NCBI GenBank assembly: GCA_910574455.1 | Contig: CAJSYZ010000007.1 | Coordinates: forward strand, 186,001-250,000 | Source: Trichaptum fuscoviolaceum | Lineage: Eukaryota; Basidiomycota; Agaricomycetes; Hymenochaetales; Trichaptaceae | Reading direction: 5' to 3' | Length of the DNA: 64,000 bases | Shown here: positions 51,505-62,615 of the stretch, piece after piece | Position numbering within the stretch: the first letter of the stretch is position 1 | Layout of the letters: each line of letters starts with the position of its first letter | Position numbers and translations under genes: made by a program | Notes under the pieces: model-generated | The model's database searches: none | What the model was told of the DNA's origin: nothing | What the model saw: only the letters and a program-made list of their open reading frames with translations

Positions 51505-54500
51505 ATGTCTACTAGTATACAGTCAATAGACAAGAAGTTGCGCCGGTTCATTCGTTTTCCTGTGAGAGTCAGCGATGGCAGAAAGATCTTAAGGATGAGA
51601 GCCTTCTTAGACAGTGGGGCCTCATCGATATTTATTAACCGTACGGTTGTCGAACGGTTCGGGCTCCGTACGAGACCTTTGGTCCCTCGTACGCGGTTGT
51701 ACAACGCAGACAACTCCTTGAACAATGTGGGCTGGCTCACAGATGAAGTGCCGATTAGTTTAACAGTCGGATCGCACACTGAGAACGTGACTGCAGTGGT
51801 GGCGGACATTGGGGACTATCCCCTGATTATTGGGGTCGACTGGCTGCGACTCCACAACCCAGAGATCGACTGGGCGAACGACCAGATGACTTTTACGCGC
51901 TGTGCGAAGGCCTGTCAGCCTCGTACGGACCGTACGGAGTTTCAGATGGAAGGTCCCCAGGAGTCAGACGCAGTGCGCACGGCTCGTACGGAGACCTCGA
52001 ACCGCGCACGCCGCGCGAAGCCTAGGCCACCTCCTCGAACTCGAGTGACAGTAGCTGAGCTTGAGGACGAACCGTACGACTCGGGTGGTACGGACGAACC
52101 GGTCAGCGAACGAGACAAAGTTCCGCCAGGCTTCCGGTATTCTGAGAAGTATTGGGATGTTTATCACGATTCTGAGGAATTCTTTGTCACGGATGACCCG
52201 GATTTCGCACAGCGGATCGCCGCTTCGTACACCTGGTCTCAGGCAATTGCTGAGAAGACTGCAGTGAAGGAAGGCGAGAAGTCGTTCGAAGAACTCGTAC
52301 CGCCGCAGTACCGCGATTTTGCCAAAGTCTTCTCGAAGGACCGGGCAGAACGCCTCCCCACCCGTAAACCGTACGACCATGCGATCGACCTCGTACCGGG
52401 TGCGGTACCTTCTTACAGTAAGATCTACCCCATGGCGCCGAACGAGCGTACGGCGCTGAAGGAATTCATCGAGGAGAACTTGAGGAAGGGGTACATTCGA
52501 CCCTCCAAGTCTCCGGCTGCGGCTCCGGTCTTCTTTATCAAGAAGAAGGACGGTTCGCTGCGCATGGTGGTAGATTATCGCAAGCTCAATGCGATGACTG
52601 TGAAGAACAGGTATCCACTGCCTCTCACCACTGAGCTAGTCGATGCCTTGAAGAAAGCAAAGGTGTTTACGACCTTAGACCTTCGATCCGGGTACCACAA
52701 CGTACGGATGAAGGAAGGAGACGAGTGGAAAGCGGCCTTTCGTACGCAGGAAGGCCACTTCGAACCGACGGTGATGACCTTCGGACTCACCAATGCTCCG
52801 GCGACGTTCCAGCACATGATGAACGACATCTTCAAAGATCTGAATGGGGTGATTGTGATCATTTATCTTGACGATTTGCTGATTTTCTCTGAGAATGAGG
52901 AAGATCATGTCGAGCACGTTCGTACCGTACTCGAACGGCTCGAGAAGCACGACCTGTTTGTCAAGCCGGAGAAGTGTAAGTTCCACCAGTCTTCTGTGGA
53001 ATACCTAGGCATGGTTATCGGAGCCGGTACGGTTTCGATGGACCCGGCCAAGGTCAGTGCGGTTCTGGAGTGGCCTACACCTGCAAAGGTCAAGGATATT
53101 CAAGCCTTCCTCGGCTTTGCGAACTTCTATCACCGGTTTATCGAGGATTACTCCCGGATCGTACGGCCTATGACCGAACTGCTTCGAAAGGACGTCCGGT
53201 TCGAGTGGGGTACGAGACAACAAGCCTCGTTCGACGAGTTGAAGCGTCGATTCACTCAAGCACCGGTACTGGCCATGCCTGACCTCGAGAAACCATTTAT
53301 TCTTGAGTGTGACGCTTCTGACTTTGCGACAGGTGCAGTACTGTCGCAGGTCGGTACGGACGGTACGATTCATCCGGTGGCTTTCTACTCGAAATCGCTA
53401 AATGATGCGGAGCGAAACTATGAGATCTATGATAAGGAGCTACTGGCTATCGTACGGTCGCTCGACGAGTGGAGACATTATCTCGAAGGGTCTCCACACA
53501 AGATCGACGTTGTCTCGGACCACAAGAACCTGCTCTACTTCTCTGAAGCTCGCAATCTCACTCGCAGACAAGCTCGCTGGAGTATTTTTCTCAGTCGGTT
53601 CGACTTCACGATCCGACATCGCCCTGGCCGGCTTGGGGGCAAGCCCGACGCGATGTCACGTCGTACCGACCTCGAACCAAATGGTCCGGACAACACAAAC
53701 CGGACTCTGTTGGACAGAGACTTGTTTCGCCTGCACGCGATGCGTCGAGGCATGGTACGGCTCGAGGGGGACACAGCGTTGTTGCGAAGGATCCGGAGTT
53801 CGAAGAGTTGGGATGAGGAATTGGTAGAGGCGATCGAGGCACTGAAGGGGAAGGCCCCTGTGTCCTTGAAGAAGGAGTTGGAGGACTGGAACACGGAGGA
53901 TGGACTGCTGCTGTATCGAGGGAAGGTCTATGTACCGAAGGACGAGGAAATTCGGCGAGATATTGTGAAATTACATCATGATTCTCTGCCGGTGGGACAC
54001 CCCGGACGGTGGAAGACGTACGAGCTGGTGAGTCGCAACTATTGGTGGCCAGGGATGTCTTCTTTTGTCGAGCGGTACGTGTCCGGGTGCGATACCTGTA
54101 TGCGCACCAAGAATATTCCCCAAAGACCCGTCGGACCGCTCGAACCGAACGAGGTACCGTCCGGACCATGGCAGACCATCTCCTGCGACTTTATCACGCA
54201 GCTGCCACCGTCTGAGGGTTTCGACGCGATCTTTGTGGTGGTTGACCGGCTCACCAAGCAGGCGCACTTCGTACCAACGACGTCCGACGTCGACTCGACT
54301 CGTACGGCCGAACTGTTCGTGTCCGAGGTTTGGAAACACCATGGTACGCCTCGAAAAATCATCTCGGACCGCGGGCCACAGTTTGTATCACGCTTCATGA
54401 AGGAGTTCTTCAAGCGTCTTGGTATTAAAGGTGCTACTTCGACTTCTTTCCACCCTCAGACTGACGGTCAGACCGAACGAGTAAATCAGGAGCTCGAACA

Positions 54501-55237
54501 GTATCTTCGAGCCTTCACAGATATTCGGCAAGAGAACTGGGCTCGGCTGCTGCCTATGGCCGAGTTTGCGCACAACACTCGTGCGCATTCAGCCACTCGG
54601 ACCTCGCCGTTCGCGCTGTTGTACGGGTACGAGCCCGGGTTCGCCATCGTACCGAGTACGGGTCTTTCGACCGTACCAGCAGCTGATGACCGTCTAGACA
54701 TGCTGAAGAAGGCTCAGGGACGATGCCCAGGCCGCGTTGGAAGTTGCTGCGGATCGTATGAAGCGCTACTACGACCAGCACCGTACGGACGTACCGGACA
54801 TCGAACCAGGTGATCGTGTCTGGCTCGAGGCTCGCAATATAGCCTTGCCAGGTGCCAGGAAGCTCAATCATCGTCGACTCGGTCCGTACGAGGTCGTACG
54901 AAAGCTAAGTCCGCTAAACTATGAGCTGAAACTTCCAGCTTCGATGAAGGTGCACCCAGTCTTCCATGTCTCGCTCCTGACCAAGTACCAGTCGGACACG
55001 ATCCCCGGACGCGTACAGAACCCTCCCGAGCCCGTACCAATCAATGGGGACATTGAGTACGAAGTTCAGGAGATACTGAACTCGCGTCGTACGGGCCGTA
55101 CGCAGAAACTTCAGTATTTGGTTCGATGGAAGGGTTACCAGTCGGACGAAGATACCTGGCTCGACGCGGCTAATATGGAACACGCACAAGCTCGAATTCG
55201 TGCTTTCCATCGCAAATACCCATTGGCGGTACGGTGA
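51505..55237 (+). pseudogene. Pol of copy C (one late frameshift)
   Basis: Starts at an ATG downstream of gag, so reinitiation is possible. Domains in order: protease (D36-S-G-A), reverse transcriptase (YLDD about residues 454-457), RNase H (LECDASDFATGAVLS), integrase zinc finger (HHDSLP ... CDTC) and DDE core (D895, D955, E991, the D-to-E spacing of 35 typical of integrases). Near 54716 a run of G has one extra base, so the frame ends at 54813. The tail continues in the next frame (54737-55237) with GPY/F (RRLGPYEVVRKL) and a chromodomain (YEVQEILNSRRTGRTQKLQYLVRWKGYQSDEDTWLDAANM). Everything else is open, so the lesion is recent. Unlike family 1, this Pol stops before the PPT. Confidence 0.92.
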
Positions 55238-55261
55238 CCGTACGGATCGGTACGAACACGC

Positions 55262-55294
55262 ACGCTGTTTAGCAGCGTCCTTGGAGGGGGGTAA
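55262..55294 (+). other. PPT and adjacent hairpin of copy C
   Basis: ACGCTG/CAGCGT 6-bp stem with loop TTTAG (55262-55278), then CC and the tract TTGGAGGGGGGTAA before the LTR. The position is the same as in families 1 and 3, but the stem sequence is different. Confidence 0.75.
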
Positions 55295-55874
55295 TGTCAG
55301 GAATCGCCACGGATTGACTTATTGTTTTCTTTTATTTTCCGTTTACTTATGATTTACTGATGTTTTTATTTACTTTCGATTCCTGACATCGTACGAGACA
55401 CTCGTACGGTCTCGTACGGTCAGCGGTACGCGCTCGGTACGAGGCCCGTACGGCGCGTACACCTTTGCATCTGTCTGCACACGGGATTATTGTTTCTTTT
55501 CATTCTAGTCACTAACGGACACCTTTTGGTGCGCTTGGGTTCAAACCCGGCGCGCCAGCGATGCTTATTCATCTTTCTATTTGTATTTCAAATTCGGATC
55601 GGACCACGGGTCCGTACGGACGGTGGCTTGGAGGAACTGTATAGTTCCTCCTGCGCTTGCCAAAAGCGCCCATCCGCCTGAGAAGCACTCCACTTTTGGC
55701 CTCTTGTCAAGTGCTTCCCAGGTGACGTTATATTTGTGCTTCTGATGTGTAGAATAGCGTAATTAACTTGTCAAGTGCTTCCCAGAGTGTGGAACCGCTT
55801 TGCATAGCCGCTGATCGTCCGATTTACGTTGTCCGAGGTCCTGAGAACGCATAGAACCACTCTGTGTCGTAACA
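55295..55874 (+). repeat. 3' LTR of copy C (580 bp)
   Basis: Same as 49552-50131 apart from one substitution seen by eye near 55759. It is followed by the target duplication TCCGT. Confidence 0.93.
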
Positions 55875-55875
55875 T

Positions 55876-56457
55876 CCGTCATCTGTACACAAATTTTGCT
55901 GAGATAGTCCCAGATTTTGATAGTTCGGTTGTCACCGCTCGTGACAAGATATAGCTTGTCAGGATAGAAGTCGACATAGTTCACGCCGCCCTTCTGATGT
56001 GCCTCGAGGGTGAAATTTGGTGTTAAGGGACCAAGCGACCACATCTTCACGGCGCAATCAGGACAAGAGGAGGCGAAGGTGTTGGTGTCCTTGCGGTTGA
56101 ATACAAGGTTCATGATGGAGTGCGTGTGTCTTCTATCTTCAGAGGTAATTAGACGAAATCTAATTTTGAAGCAGTGGATGTACACACCTGAATACACTTC
56201 CACTGTTTGTCCCAGTCCCAAGCCTTGATTGTCATATCATCGCAGACCATCAGCACAATGCTAAGTGTTGGGTGGACAACAAGGCATTCAAGTTGAATGC
56301 AGCCAGAATGGGCCTCGAATGCAGTCACTTTCTTGTGAGTGTTGTGATTGAAGACCCGAAGCAGGAAATCAATCGAGTCGGTGATGAACCAGTAATTTTG
56401 AGGGATGAACTGCATGCATCGGACAGGAACTTCAGCGACTTCGAAGGTCTAACGTGT
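55876..56457 (-). pseudogene. COPI beta-prime (SEC27/COPB2) fragment, first part
   Basis: N-terminal WD40 propeller of the coatomer subunit: TFEVAEVPVRCMQFI, then NYWFITDSIDFLLRVFNHNTHKKVTAFEAHSG, TIKAWDWDKQWKCIQ, an intron-like gap (GTGTGT near 56190 to TAG near 56130), HSIMNLVFNRKDTNTFASS, FTLEAHQKGGVNYVDFY, TIKIWDYLSKICVQM. It starts at an intron-like border (GTTAG|ACC), so the first exons are missing. It is separated from the rest (48690-49535) by copy C. The presence of introns indicates capture from genomic DNA. Confidence 0.87.
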
Positions 56458-57700
56458 CCGTAGTGTCTGTTGACAAAGTGTACCCACAGTAGCGCAGACG
56501 TGTCTGTAGTGTCTGTCGAGGCTACACAAGCATCTATAGTTTATTATTAGCGCGATGTAAATGATAGTATTAAGAAAAAGATAACTTACTTTGTTAATTT
56601 GATGCCTGGGGGCCGTCCGTGATGGACACGGACGACGTTGAACGCAGGAAAGACAACGTCCACGCGCGTTCATCGTCCTCCAGAAGTTGCCGAATGTGGC
56701 AACCGAAGCATCTCCGAGCACATTTCGTGCCCAGGAACGCTTCAGCAGTCCATCTAGTACTCAGGCACATTATACGCTATGCAAGTACTCTTGAATATAC
56801 ATTGTTTCTGATTTTATGGATATTTATTGTATATTCCGTTATGATATGGTGAAGCAAACATTGATTCTACAAGTGATCATATCACTGTTTCTGGAATAGA
56901 ATATTTATTTGATCTTGTAAATTTGTGATCTCTTTTGCATTCAAGAACACTCGTAATATGGAAGCATATTCAAGAAGAATTACAGTTGCAGGTGAGCTAG
57001 AATATAGTGATCTCGATTTCGTGCGCTCGAATGCATGAGATCAAGCTAAACTCACCTGAAACCCACGGACCTCAACTACATTTGAGCACTGACAACAAGT
57101 CTAGTTAGTGAAATTGCGTCAAAACTTCTAAAACAGTCCTTAATTATCTCTTCTTCAATGGTATATATCTCGCAGATTTTATTAATGAGAGTAATGTATA
57201 TCTATTCAGTTAAGAACATGTAATGTTCATGATTTTATGCAAAAAGGACCAGTTTTGAGCAGTGTTTAGATGTTTACCGGGTGCCACAGCGCTCAAGTAC
57301 ACTGTTAAATTTTATACGTGCTAGCCTATAGTCATAGTATATCTCCATAAAGTTTCAGAAGGGTTTGAGCATTCAAATAATGATATAAATCAAAACCATA
57401 TGTTTTTACATGCATAGAGTCAGCAATTATGCACTCGTTGTTTATTTGTGATCTCCAAATAGCTCTGATTATAATGAAAGTCCATAACTACCTTCCATAC
57501 TCTATTCCAAAGGGCTTTACAGTATGTGCCTGAGAAAATACGCTATGGGAGGGTACAATGATAATATGTTTTTGTATGTTCGGAAATTAAGAAAAAGCGC
57601 AACATACCTTATTCGGTAGTACCGCATTCCCACGTTCGGCAACAACGCGTGGCCTTGTTGTTGTCGTCGTTTTAGCCTTGCTCACTGTTTTACATGCCTC
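56458..57700. other. AT-rich interior of TIR element, no gene seen
   Basis: Only short frames. Confidence 0.45.
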
Positions 57701-57709
57701 CCCCACCCC

Positions 57710-58730
57710 ATGAAAGAGCTTCGTATGAACAAGCTCATTGAAGGTATGTTTCCTCAACTTTCTCTTTCCTAATTTGTGCTAATAAACATCTGTTGTAGGT
57801 GTTATGGCGGACGATAAACTCACCCGTGCACCCAAGGTGCTGGAACACGTCTTTCAACGACGATGAGCTTGCGCACAATGCGCACATCTTCCCTCCTTCC
57901 CTTGCGCCGCCTCCACGTCAGCTTCCTGTTGAAACAGATATCAATGAATCGACGACAAAGAACTACGAAATTACGCAGACACCTGCAACTTCTTCAATAA
58001 GAAGGCAGTCGGTCGAAACGACCCGCATGACCATCCGAGGCGACACAGACGACACTGAGAAACAGCAACACAAAGAAGTACCGTGCTCCCCGTCGCTACC
58101 GCCCCATGGTCCTCAGCCCTTTCTTCACTTCCTGTTCTCACTCATCTCACGAACAGATGTGTACACACTTCTCCTACCCGCTGTTAGAACATCTGTTTTG
58201 GCCGTCGGTGTTGCCCTCTTTATGACACACGTTATTGGTCAAGTCTTTGATGCCTTTACCCGATTCCTCCTCACGGACGCAACATCTCAGGACAACTTTG
58301 CGCTCAGACATGATGTTGGCATCGCAGCTGTAGACCTGGTCGCTCTCGCTGCATTGCACTCGGAAGTATCACGAGTGCACTCTTGATAGCTACAGGCGAG
58401 CGAAACGCTATGCGCCTTTGCAAGAAAGTACACGAAGCTGCGACAACACGGGAGATGGAATGGTTTGACACAAAGATGGGTGCTGAAGACGCTGTGATGA
58501 TTACTGAGGGCAATGGCCCTGTTGGTGCTGGCAGTCTTATGGGAAAGTTTGCAAAGTACGTCTGACTCAAATGCTCTCATTGATTTTTTGCTCTAATCTG
58601 TTTACAGCAATACGGACAATGTTTGTACCGTATCATGTCTTGCTTCAGGCATGACTTTGCAGTACCTCGTGACTTGCATTGCATGGTTGGAGCTCCAGTC
58701 GGTCCTGGGCTCTCACTCCCCTTTTCGACT
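57710..58730 (+). pseudogene. Unidentified spliced gene fragment with membrane segment
   Basis: A short first exon (MKELRMNKLIEG) seems joined over an intron (GTATGTTTCC...TTGTAG, to 57798) to a long frame (57799-58386) with Pro-rich and polar parts and a hydrophobic stretch (VYTLLLPAVRTSVLAVGVALFMTHVIG). The plausible continuation lies in another frame (ALLIATGERNAMRLCKKVHEAATTREMEWFDTKMG), ending at an intron-like GTACGT...TTTACAG (58557-58607). The frame change near 58340-58380 suggests decay. No family recognised. It is probably a second captured gene piece in the TIR element. Confidence 0.4.
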
Positions 58731-58733
58731 CCT

Positions 58734-59028
58734 GGCTGAGGCCACCCCGGAAGCAGTCTGAGGACAGCATCCATCCCCTATCCCTCTCTGGCTGCGGCCG
58801 CCCGGAATGCATCCGCGGAAGCGTCCCTTCCCCTTCCCTCTCTGGCTGAGGCCACCCGGATGCAGTCTGAGGACAGTGTCCACCACCCTCCCCCTTATCT
58901 GGCTGCGGCCGCCCGGGACGCATCTGCGGAAGTGTCCCTTTCCCACCTCCTGGCTGAGGCCACCCTGAATGCAGTCTGAGGACAGCATCCTTTCCTTTCC
59001 TTCCCCTTCCCTGGCTGATGTGGAGTCC
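58734..59028. repeat. Alternating two-unit tandem repeat
   Basis: Units CTGGCTGAGGCCACCC...GCAGTCTGAGGACAG and CTGGCTGCGGCCGCCCGG...GCATC(C/T)GCGGAAG alternate A-B-A-B-A, each about 60 bp, so the higher-order period is about 120 bp. Confidence 0.75.
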
Positions 59029-59095
59029 TTTATTGGCAAGGCTCCATGGCCTGCATCCTCAACAAGTTCTGGGGGCAGTTAGCTGAGCCAATTTG

Positions 59096-59262
59096 TGTGC
59101 ATGGCTTTTATGCATGCACGACTTTTCTGCGTGCGTGGCTTTCTTGCGTGCGCGGCTTTTCTGCATGCGTGGCTTTTTTGCGTGCGCGGCTTTTCTGCAT
59201 GCGTGGCTTTTTTGCGTGCACGGCTTTTCTGCGTGTGTGGCTTTTTTCCGTGTGTATGGCTT
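59096..59262. repeat. Minisatellite GCGTGCGTGGCTTTTCT
   Basis: About nine imperfect copies of a 17-18-bp unit alternating TGCATGCGTGGC and TGCGTGCGCGGC with T-rich spacers. All three plus-strand frames are open across it because of the repeat. Confidence 0.7.
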
Positions 59263-59694
59263 TGCTCTTATTCTCTCTCCCCCCCCCCCTCCTGTCTACT
59301 ATTTCTCTTTGTTTTAATTGAGGATTGGTAGCTACATGTAAAATAAATAAAAATAAAAAATTCTGTAGCAAAGTGGACCGACTGCTGTCGGCATTTTCTA
59401 AATTAGGATAAAGGCAGCAAACAGGAGTAGCCAGGTTTTTTTTAGAACACTGGAATTTTGCGGGGCTTCGGAGAAGGCTCTGTTGTCCGAAAATAGGTGG
59501 ACACACTGAGAGAAGCCTCAGGGTCCTCAGGGCTCTATGCAAACCCCCAGAAAGGCAGTAGGTATATGCCCTAGTTAGGCTTTGCCTAGGAGACAGTAGT
59601 TACTGTTGAAAACTACACAGTAATTGCTGTGTTTTATACACACCGCTCTACAGCAATTACAGTAATCTAATGAATTAGACAGCTGGTAGCAGTG
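59263..59694. other. Right end of TIR element, no gene
   Basis: Contains the right TIR with its hairpin (about 59610-59655). Confidence 0.55.
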
Positions 59695-61644
59695 AGCACT
59701 CGACAAGTCAGCATTGTAAAACTACACTAGAGACAAGACAGAAACACACCTAAGGAAGCACTCGACAAGAGGACAAAAGTGAGTGCTCCTTACGGTGGTG
59801 ACAGGTATTTATCTACTGGGCAGAATCTACAGGGAACGGGCATGCACAAACGCGCAACTAACTAGTTACACAATCTTGCGGGCGAAGGCCGCGCATACAG
59901 TGACGTGAATCCGGGATTCGGGATTCGGTGCGGGGGACATCTGGGCAAGATCTAAGGGAACGAGTGTGAAGCATGGTCAAGTGAAACAAAGAGAACGTAA
60001 GGAATGTAATTGTGCGCGAGGTATCAAGCTGGCGCACAGGCAGCGGGGTAACGAGCGTGGGGGGCGGATGTAATGCATACATCGTCTCGGGATAAGTTGC
60101 AGGCAACTTCTGGCGTGGATCAGGGTCGCGGGAGATCGACAGGGACCAACTTCGACGAAGCCGGTGCTTCGATGTCGTAACGAAGCCTAATCGCGAGGCG
60201 CGCGCGGGGCAGGGCGACTAAGGACGAGGTTCGAGTCCTTGCGGACAATGAGATCAATCCCGCACACGGGGTGGCGGGAATCTGGTCTACGGGCCGGGAC
60301 AGGACGCTACTAACGAGACTAGTTGGCTGGCACGTGCGTGGCCAGGCCAATCACCTGGGGCTATCTCAAGACGGGGTTAGCATCGAGGAGCGGGGAAGCT
60401 AAGAGGTTTCCCGTGGACGGCGGGAAACTCGCGCGATTCACGACGGGATCATGCAGGGAATCGAGTTCGGGTTTCGACCGGGAATCGAGTTCGGGTTTCG
60501 ACTGGGAATCGAGTTCGGGTTTCGACCGGGAATCAAGACAGGGTTCGACCGGGAATCGTAGCGGGAATCTTTCGGGAATCAGAGCGGGAACTTAGCTGGG
60601 GTTGCGATGGGAATCGCAGCGAGATCAAAGGCGGGAATCCTGCGGGGGATTTTGCGCAGGGATTTGAGACGGGACGCGAGGCGGGAAACGAGCGGGATTT
60701 CGACTGGGATCGTGCGGGGGAAAGGAGCGGGATTCCAACCGGGAAGCGAGCGGGGTTTCTACCGGGAATGAGCGGGGGAGTCTGGCGAGACTCTAGTCGG
60801 GAAACGAGCGGGGGGAGTTTGGCGGGACTCCAACCTGGACGAGTGGGGGAGTCTTGACGGGACTCCAACCGGGAACGAGCGTGGGTTGCGGGATTGTCAG
60901 AGAGGACGCTTGACAGCGTTCGTGGCAAGGCGGGATTTCTGGCGGGGCAGGCTGTGGACGAACAAGGGCAGGTCGAGAGGCACAGGATGTCGAAGGGGTT
61001 AGCTAGGGCACCGTGGCGAGACGAGCGCAGGGCAGGGTTCGTGACCGGGCAGGATTGCGGGACAGCAATCCTTGACCTGCTGTCGTGTTGGCTTACTCAA
61101 GGCCAGACAGAGGTCGGCTTTGGACGCAGTGGATCAATCTCCTAACTGCACTTCATGACTGTGGACGCGAGGCCGGGATCTGGTATCCGGGCATAGTCGA
61201 GAACCTACGAGGTCTGGGATAGCTATGGCTATGGCTATGGCTGTGGCAGGCTATGGCTATGGCTGTGGCTATGGTGAGTGACTTTGGGACTATGGCGAGG
61301 TACGGGGTTCGCTGGAGCGGGGAACAGAGCATGACGGGAGCGGGGAGCGAGCGGGGGATCATCCTAGAGTCGGGGGAACGACGAGGCGGGCTAGGGATGG
61401 ATCGAGACGCGGGGACGAGGCGGGGGACTGACGAGGAGACGTGGGCGAGGACAAGCAGGGGCGAGGAGGTCATAGCGGGGCGGAACTCTTAGCAGGAGAA
61501 TGCATGGCGAAGCAGAGGTTCTTCTGGGATCAGAGAGCGGGGGATCCTTTCGGGATCTAGCCAAGGTCGCGATTTCGGGTTTCAGCATACCGGGTTCTGT
61601 TCGGGATTGCCTTAGACATGTTGGGGTCCTGGGGGATCCCGACA
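59695..61644 (-). repeat. 5' LTR of element D, outer piece
   Basis: Continuation of 47658-48227, ending GATCCCGACA. It carries the primer 11-mer (59770-59780). Compared with the 3' LTR it has extra CGGGA-rich sequence near 60740-60860 and scattered substitutions. Confidence 0.88.
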
Positions 61645-62615
61645 TGTATAGTTCCTCCTGCGCTTGCCAAAAGCGCCTGTCCGCCTGAGAAGCACTCCAC
61701 TTTTGGCCTCTTGTCAAATGCTTCCCAGGTGACGTTATATTTGTGCTTCTGATGTGTAGAATAGCTTAATTGACTTGTCAAGTGCTTCCCAGAGTGTGGA
61801 ACCGCTTCGCATAGCCGCTGATCGTCCGATTTACATTGTCCGAGGTCCTGAGAACGCATAGAACCACTCTGTGTCGTAACATTAGGCCAAAAGTCTTTTT
61901 TCTCACTACCTCGCGCGAAAAAACTCGTACCGTTCGAACCATTCTGCCGACGCTCGCTTCGCTCGAACGCCCGTACGATGCAGAACGCTACACCGCCTGT
62001 TCCTGCGCCCGGAGGCCCTCCTGGAGCGCCCCCCGTCGCACCCGTGCAGGCACCCGTACCCCCACAACCCCCAACTATGGATGAGGCGACTCAGGCTATG
62101 CTGAACCAGTATATGGCCCCCTGGAGGGAGCAGATCGATCAGTTGCTTCAGCAGAATGCATACTTGAAGGGAGCGCTCGAAACGCGCGTCGCCGAACCGC
62201 GCGGTACGAAGGGTCCGAAGATTCCACCCCCAGGCTTGTTTTACGGCCCCAAGGGCGATGCCGCGGACAAGGACAAGCTTTCGTACGAAGCTTGGTCCGG
62301 TCAGGTACGGAACTACATCTCTATGCGCCCGCACGAGTTCCCGGACGAGCGTACGAAGTGCCAGTTCGCTGCGACTTACCTTCGAGGCCCTGCAGACGAG
62401 TGGGTGCGTCCCTACATGGACTCGATCCACAAGGGCGAGCCGGTCGCCATTTTCGACAAGTTGGACACTTTTTTGGAGTCTTTGGCTGCTGGATATGGTG
62501 AAGCTGATGCTGTTGCTGCTGCTGAGAACGAAATTATGGCTCTCAGGCAGACTGGAACCGTGGCTGAGTATGCTGCTCGCTACAGGGCTCTCAAGGTCAA
62601 GACCAAGTGGGTTGC
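61645..62615 (+). mobile_element. Family-2 chromovirus copy E, truncated
   Basis: Begins in mid-LTR (equivalent to 49895 of copy C) where element D ends, and breaks off in gag where copy F begins. It contains the last 237 bp of the LTR (61645-61881) and the PBS (61884-61894). The missing 5' LTR part is not found on the other side of element D. Confidence 0.9.
61978..62615 (+). pseudogene. Gag of copy E, N-terminal 212 codons
   Basis: Almost the same as the first half of copy C Gag (capsid domain through LKVKTKWVA), with a few third-position differences. It is cut by the family-1 LTR after GTTGC; the knuckle and tail are outside the window or lost. Confidence 0.92.

Larger units (their letters stand above)
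49552..55874 (+). mobile_element. Family-2 chromovirus copy C, nearly intact
   Basis: 6323 bp with 580-bp LTRs (TGTCAGG...GTAACA; one difference seen, T/G in AGCTTAATTAAC) and a perfect target duplication, TCCGT, at 49547-49551 and 55875-55879. It sits in the SEC27 fragment. Gag and Pol are separate frames; Pol has one extra base near its end. CGTACG and GTACCG words are strikingly frequent in both LTR and coding parts. Confidence 0.95.
48228..59694. mobile_element. TIR DNA element in LTR of element D, carrying a COPI gene fragment
   Basis: The ends read CAGTCCTACCAGC (from 48229) and, reversed, CACTGCTACCAGC. The matching inverted repeats extend about 110 bp and include AGCGGTGTGTATAAA and a hairpin, ACAGTAATTGCTG...CAGCAATTACTGT. 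The target duplication AGCACT is present at 48222-48227 and 59695-59700 (seventh base C on the right, G on the left). Without the nested family-2 copy C it is about 5.1 kb. There is no transposase; the cargo is a SEC27 fragment and an unidentified spliced gene fragment. Confidence 0.82.
43835..61644 (-). mobile_element. Family-3 non-autonomous LTR element D (gag-like only)
   Basis: Reverse-oriented element with two long related LTRs, a self-priming PBS, a PPT with hairpin, and a single reading frame between them. There is no trace of protease, RT or integrase. Its 5' LTR is split by the 11.5-kb TIR element at 48228-59694. Without that insertion it is about 6.3 kb. The flanks do not match (GTGGT at 43830-43834, TGTAT at 61645-61649), and the two LTRs differ by indels and substitutions (for example around 45080-45130 against 60410-60460, and extra sequence near 60740-60860). 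Its ends therefore probably come from two insertions joined by recombination. Confidence 0.82.

Noticed and set aside
59046..59331. Three overlapping Cys/Phe/Ala-rich frames as a small secreted protein
   Set aside because: All three frames are open because an 18-bp repeat is translated; no signal for a gene.
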